In this document: positions 6,370 to 7,096 of the stretch, one piece after another
Numbering within the stretch: the stretch's first letter is position 1
How the letters are laid out: each line of letters opens with the position of its first letter
Assembly: GCA_026417845.1 (NCBI GenBank)
Contig: JAOACM010000234.1
Location: 1 to 7,096 of the forward strand
Length of the DNA stretch: 7,096 bases
Source: Planctomycetota bacterium
GTDB taxonomy: Bacteria > Planctomycetota > SZUA-567 > H5-PLA8 > CALKMO01
Direction: 5' to 3'
The notes under the pieces: generated by a model
Told to the model about the DNA's origin: nothing
The model's database searches: none
Seen by the model: the letters and a program-made list of their open reading frames with translations, nothing else
Made by a program: the position numbers and the translations under genes

Positions 6370-6765
6370 ATGAAACACTCCGAACGGAAACAGTATGCGG
6401 TTGCGGCGCGGAAAGTCATGGGCGCCCCGAGCGTATTACCAGGTCCCGGGGATCTGCGGGTTGTTTCGACAGTACCGGGAAGGGTGAAAAAAGCATCCTT
6501 AGAGCCTGTCCAGAATCTCCCTGCCGCGAAGTCGAAAACGCAGAGCCATAAGCTTCGCGGCGGCAGGTTTCCGTATAGGTCCTTAGAGCCTATCCAAAAA
6601 CTCCGTGCGCAGAGCTTATGGTTCGGGGCTGGCCGCCTTCCCGAAGGGAGGTTTCGGGATGGGCTCTTAGAACCCATCCGACAACCTCCGGTACTCAGCT
6701 TATACGCTCGGCGATCTACACCGCCCGGCGGGAATTTTCAGGGCAGGCACGGCTTTGTTGCATAA
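6370..6765 (+). CDS. Doubtful small open frame running into the palindromic array
   Basis: The ATG at 6370 has a strong ribosome site, GGAGGG (6358-6363), with 6-nt spacing. The frame encodes 131 residues. About the first 43 (beginning MKHSERKQYAVAARKVMG) come from unique sequence and are basic. The rest is translated from the 81-bp elements, whose 84-bp period (28 codons) keeps the frame open and gives a pseudo-repeat starting SLEPVQ, SLEPIQ and LLEPIR. Third-position GC is lower than in the neighbouring genes. I recognise no family. It may be a small gene whose end was replaced by inserted elements, or chance. Treat it as hypothetical. Confidence 0.22.
   Translation: MKHSERKQYAVAARKVMGAPSVLPGPGDLRVVSTVPGRVKKASLEPVQNLPAAKSKTQSHKLRGGRFPYRSLEPIQKLRAQSLWFGAGRLPEGRFRDGLLEPIRQPPVLSLYARRSTPPGGNFQGRHGFVA
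6502..6582 (-). repeat. 81-bp palindromic MITE-like element, copy 1 (inverted)
   Basis: It lies between TTA at 6499-6501 and TTA at 6583-6585. Its ends are imperfect inverted repeats: GAGCCTGTCCAGAATCTCC on the left, and on the right the complement of GGACCTATACGGAAACCTGCC without its last base. Internally, 6521-6531 pairs with 6553-6566 around a loop. Read on the minus strand it aligns with copies 2 and 3, including the core AGCTTAT at element position 29, so this copy is in the opposite orientation. Confidence 0.7.
6586..6666 (+). repeat. 81-bp palindromic MITE-like element, copy 2
   Basis: It is flanked on both sides by TTA (6583-6585 and 6667-6669), as expected for a 3-bp target duplication. 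The left end GAGCCTATCCAAAAACTCC is the inverted counterpart of the right end GGAGGTTTCGGGATGGGCTC. The core AGCTTAT sits at element position 28. There is no coding capacity. The end sequence and TTA flanks recall the IS5-superfamily groups that duplicate TNA, which is an impression only. Confidence 0.72.
6670..6750 (+). repeat. 81-bp palindromic MITE-like element, copy 3
   Basis: It starts after TTA (6667-6669) exactly 84 bp after copy 2. Left end GAACCCATCCGACAACCTCC; the right end reads, complemented, GTGCCTGCCCTGAAAATTCC. The core AGCTTAT is at element position 28, as in copy 2. The expected right-hand TTA is absent because the 128-bp element begins directly at 6751. Confidence 0.65.
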
Positions 6766-6878
6766 AGGTCGTAAGGTCTTGATGCGCAATGAGCTTCGGC
6801 GCGTCGCTTGCCACTGGCGTAATTTGCGCGCAAGGCATTATTCTGCGTAGAGTTATGACTTTATCGTGTAACAAAGCC
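6751..6878. mobile_element. 128-bp non-autonomous element with IS-like terminal inverted repeats
   Basis: The left end GGCTTTGTTGCATAAAGG (from 6751) is mirrored by the right end. Complemented, the right end reads GGCTTTGTTACACGATAAAG, ending at 6878. The first 9 bases are identical; then TAAAG-TC-TAA is shared with a short indel. From memory this resembles the ends of IS903-group elements of the IS5 family (GGCTTTGTT...TAAA). The interior is too short for a transposase, so this would be a MITE or the joined ends of a deleted insertion sequence. I see no flanking target duplication. Confidence 0.6.
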
Positions 6879-6931
6879 GCTACCACTGGAACGCGACAAA
6901 CAATTGCTGAAGCTCTCGGGGCGGGTCCTGA

Positions 6932-7017
6932 AAGCTTGTTCAAAAACCTCAGTTGTGTCCGGAAGTCGGGAGTGCTTGCCTGAAACCTCCCGGCCACCGG
7001 GATTCTGGATTAGGCTC
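6932..7017 (+). repeat. Diverged palindromic element, copy 4
   Basis: The left end AAGCTTGTTCAAAAACCTC resembles GAGCCTATCCAAAAACTCC of copy 2. The right end (7000-7017), complemented, reads GAGCCTAATCCAGAATCC and matches the left end of copy 1 closely. The unit is 86 bp and lacks the AGCTTAT core. A short internal hairpin, CCCGG-CCA-CCGGG, lies at 6989-7001. It is more decayed than copies 1-3. The stretch between the 128-bp element and this copy (6879-6931) shows nothing I recognise. Confidence 0.4.
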
Positions 7018-7020
7018 TAT

Positions 7021-7096
7021 GAGCTATCCGGAAACTTACTGATGGAGGAGCGGGACGCTGTTGAGGTCTTGATCGTCCGGGAGTTTGGGGGTGAAA
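7021..7096 (+). repeat. Diverged palindromic element, copy 5, cut by the window end
   Basis: It begins GAGCTATCCGGAAACTT, head to head with the right end of copy 4 across TAT (7018-7020). GGGAGTTTGGGGGTG near the window end sits at element position 59. GGGAGGTTTCGGGATGGG occupies position 61 in copy 2, so an 81-bp unit ending just past the window is likely. No AGCTTAT core is present. Confidence 0.38.

Noticed and set aside
6742..6887. 9-bp target duplication around the 128-bp element
   Set aside because: The bases at 6742-6750 and 6879-6887 do not match.
6716..6997. Minus-strand frame of 93 codons across the 128-bp element
   Set aside because: It spans several repeat boundaries and shows no transposase motif; it is probably chance.
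6499..7096. CRISPR array
   Set aside because: The repeats are long, diverged, change orientation, and have no uniform spacers; only TTA lies between them.
6499..7096. Integron attC sites
   Set aside because: Palindromes of a suitable size occur, but there is no convincing RYYYAAC/GTTRRRY pair and no gene cassettes between them.

Overview
The window is GC-rich and carries the upstream part of one leftward gene, a rightward run of three genes, and about 900 bases of repeat-rich DNA with no convincing conserved gene. Lipoprotein and secretion signals, a Ser/Thr-kinase-like protein with a C-terminal membrane anchor, and long Ala/Gly/Pro linkers suggest a Gram-negative, complex-signalling bacterium, perhaps of the Planctomycetes/PVC type or a neighbouring candidate phylum. 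That placement is inference; no rRNA or marker gene is present.

Left part (1-2415, minus strand): a large kinase-like protein, cut by the window edge. It reads, in order: two tandem 65-residue N-terminal repeats, a four-Cys zinc ribbon, a protein-kinase fold, a long low-complexity linker, one membrane helix and an extracytoplasmic tail. Several catalytic positions are replaced (alpha-C Glu to Ala, catalytic-loop Asn to His, DFG to GMG), so it looks like a pseudokinase or a highly atypical kinase.

Middle part (2416-6186): a 193-base divergent intergenic region with a promoter-like pair facing each way, followed by three rightward genes. The first is a tail-anchored protein with four zinc ribbons on a low-complexity chain. 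The second overlaps it by 4 bases (GTGA) and is an exported protein with a staphylococcal-nuclease fold lacking two acidic active-site residues, two Ada-like His/Cys metal-binding modules and a Cys-rich tail. The third, 81 bases on, is a lipoprotein of the family 3 amino-acid-binding proteins without a permease in the window.

Right part (6187-7096): a nested stem-loop follows the last stop codon. Then comes an array of imperfectly palindromic elements. Three are exactly 81 bp each, separated by TTA so that they repeat every 84 bp, with the first inverted relative to the other two. A 128-bp element with IS-like terminal inverted repeats abuts them, and two more diverged palindromic copies run to the window edge. 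I read this as a nested pile of small non-autonomous (MITE-like) elements.

The shared theme of the three adjacent genes (kinase-like, zinc-ribbon and nuclease-like) is Cys metal-binding modules joined to folds that look catalytically dead or purely structural. A membrane- or envelope-associated scaffold or sensing assembly is possible, but this is inference.
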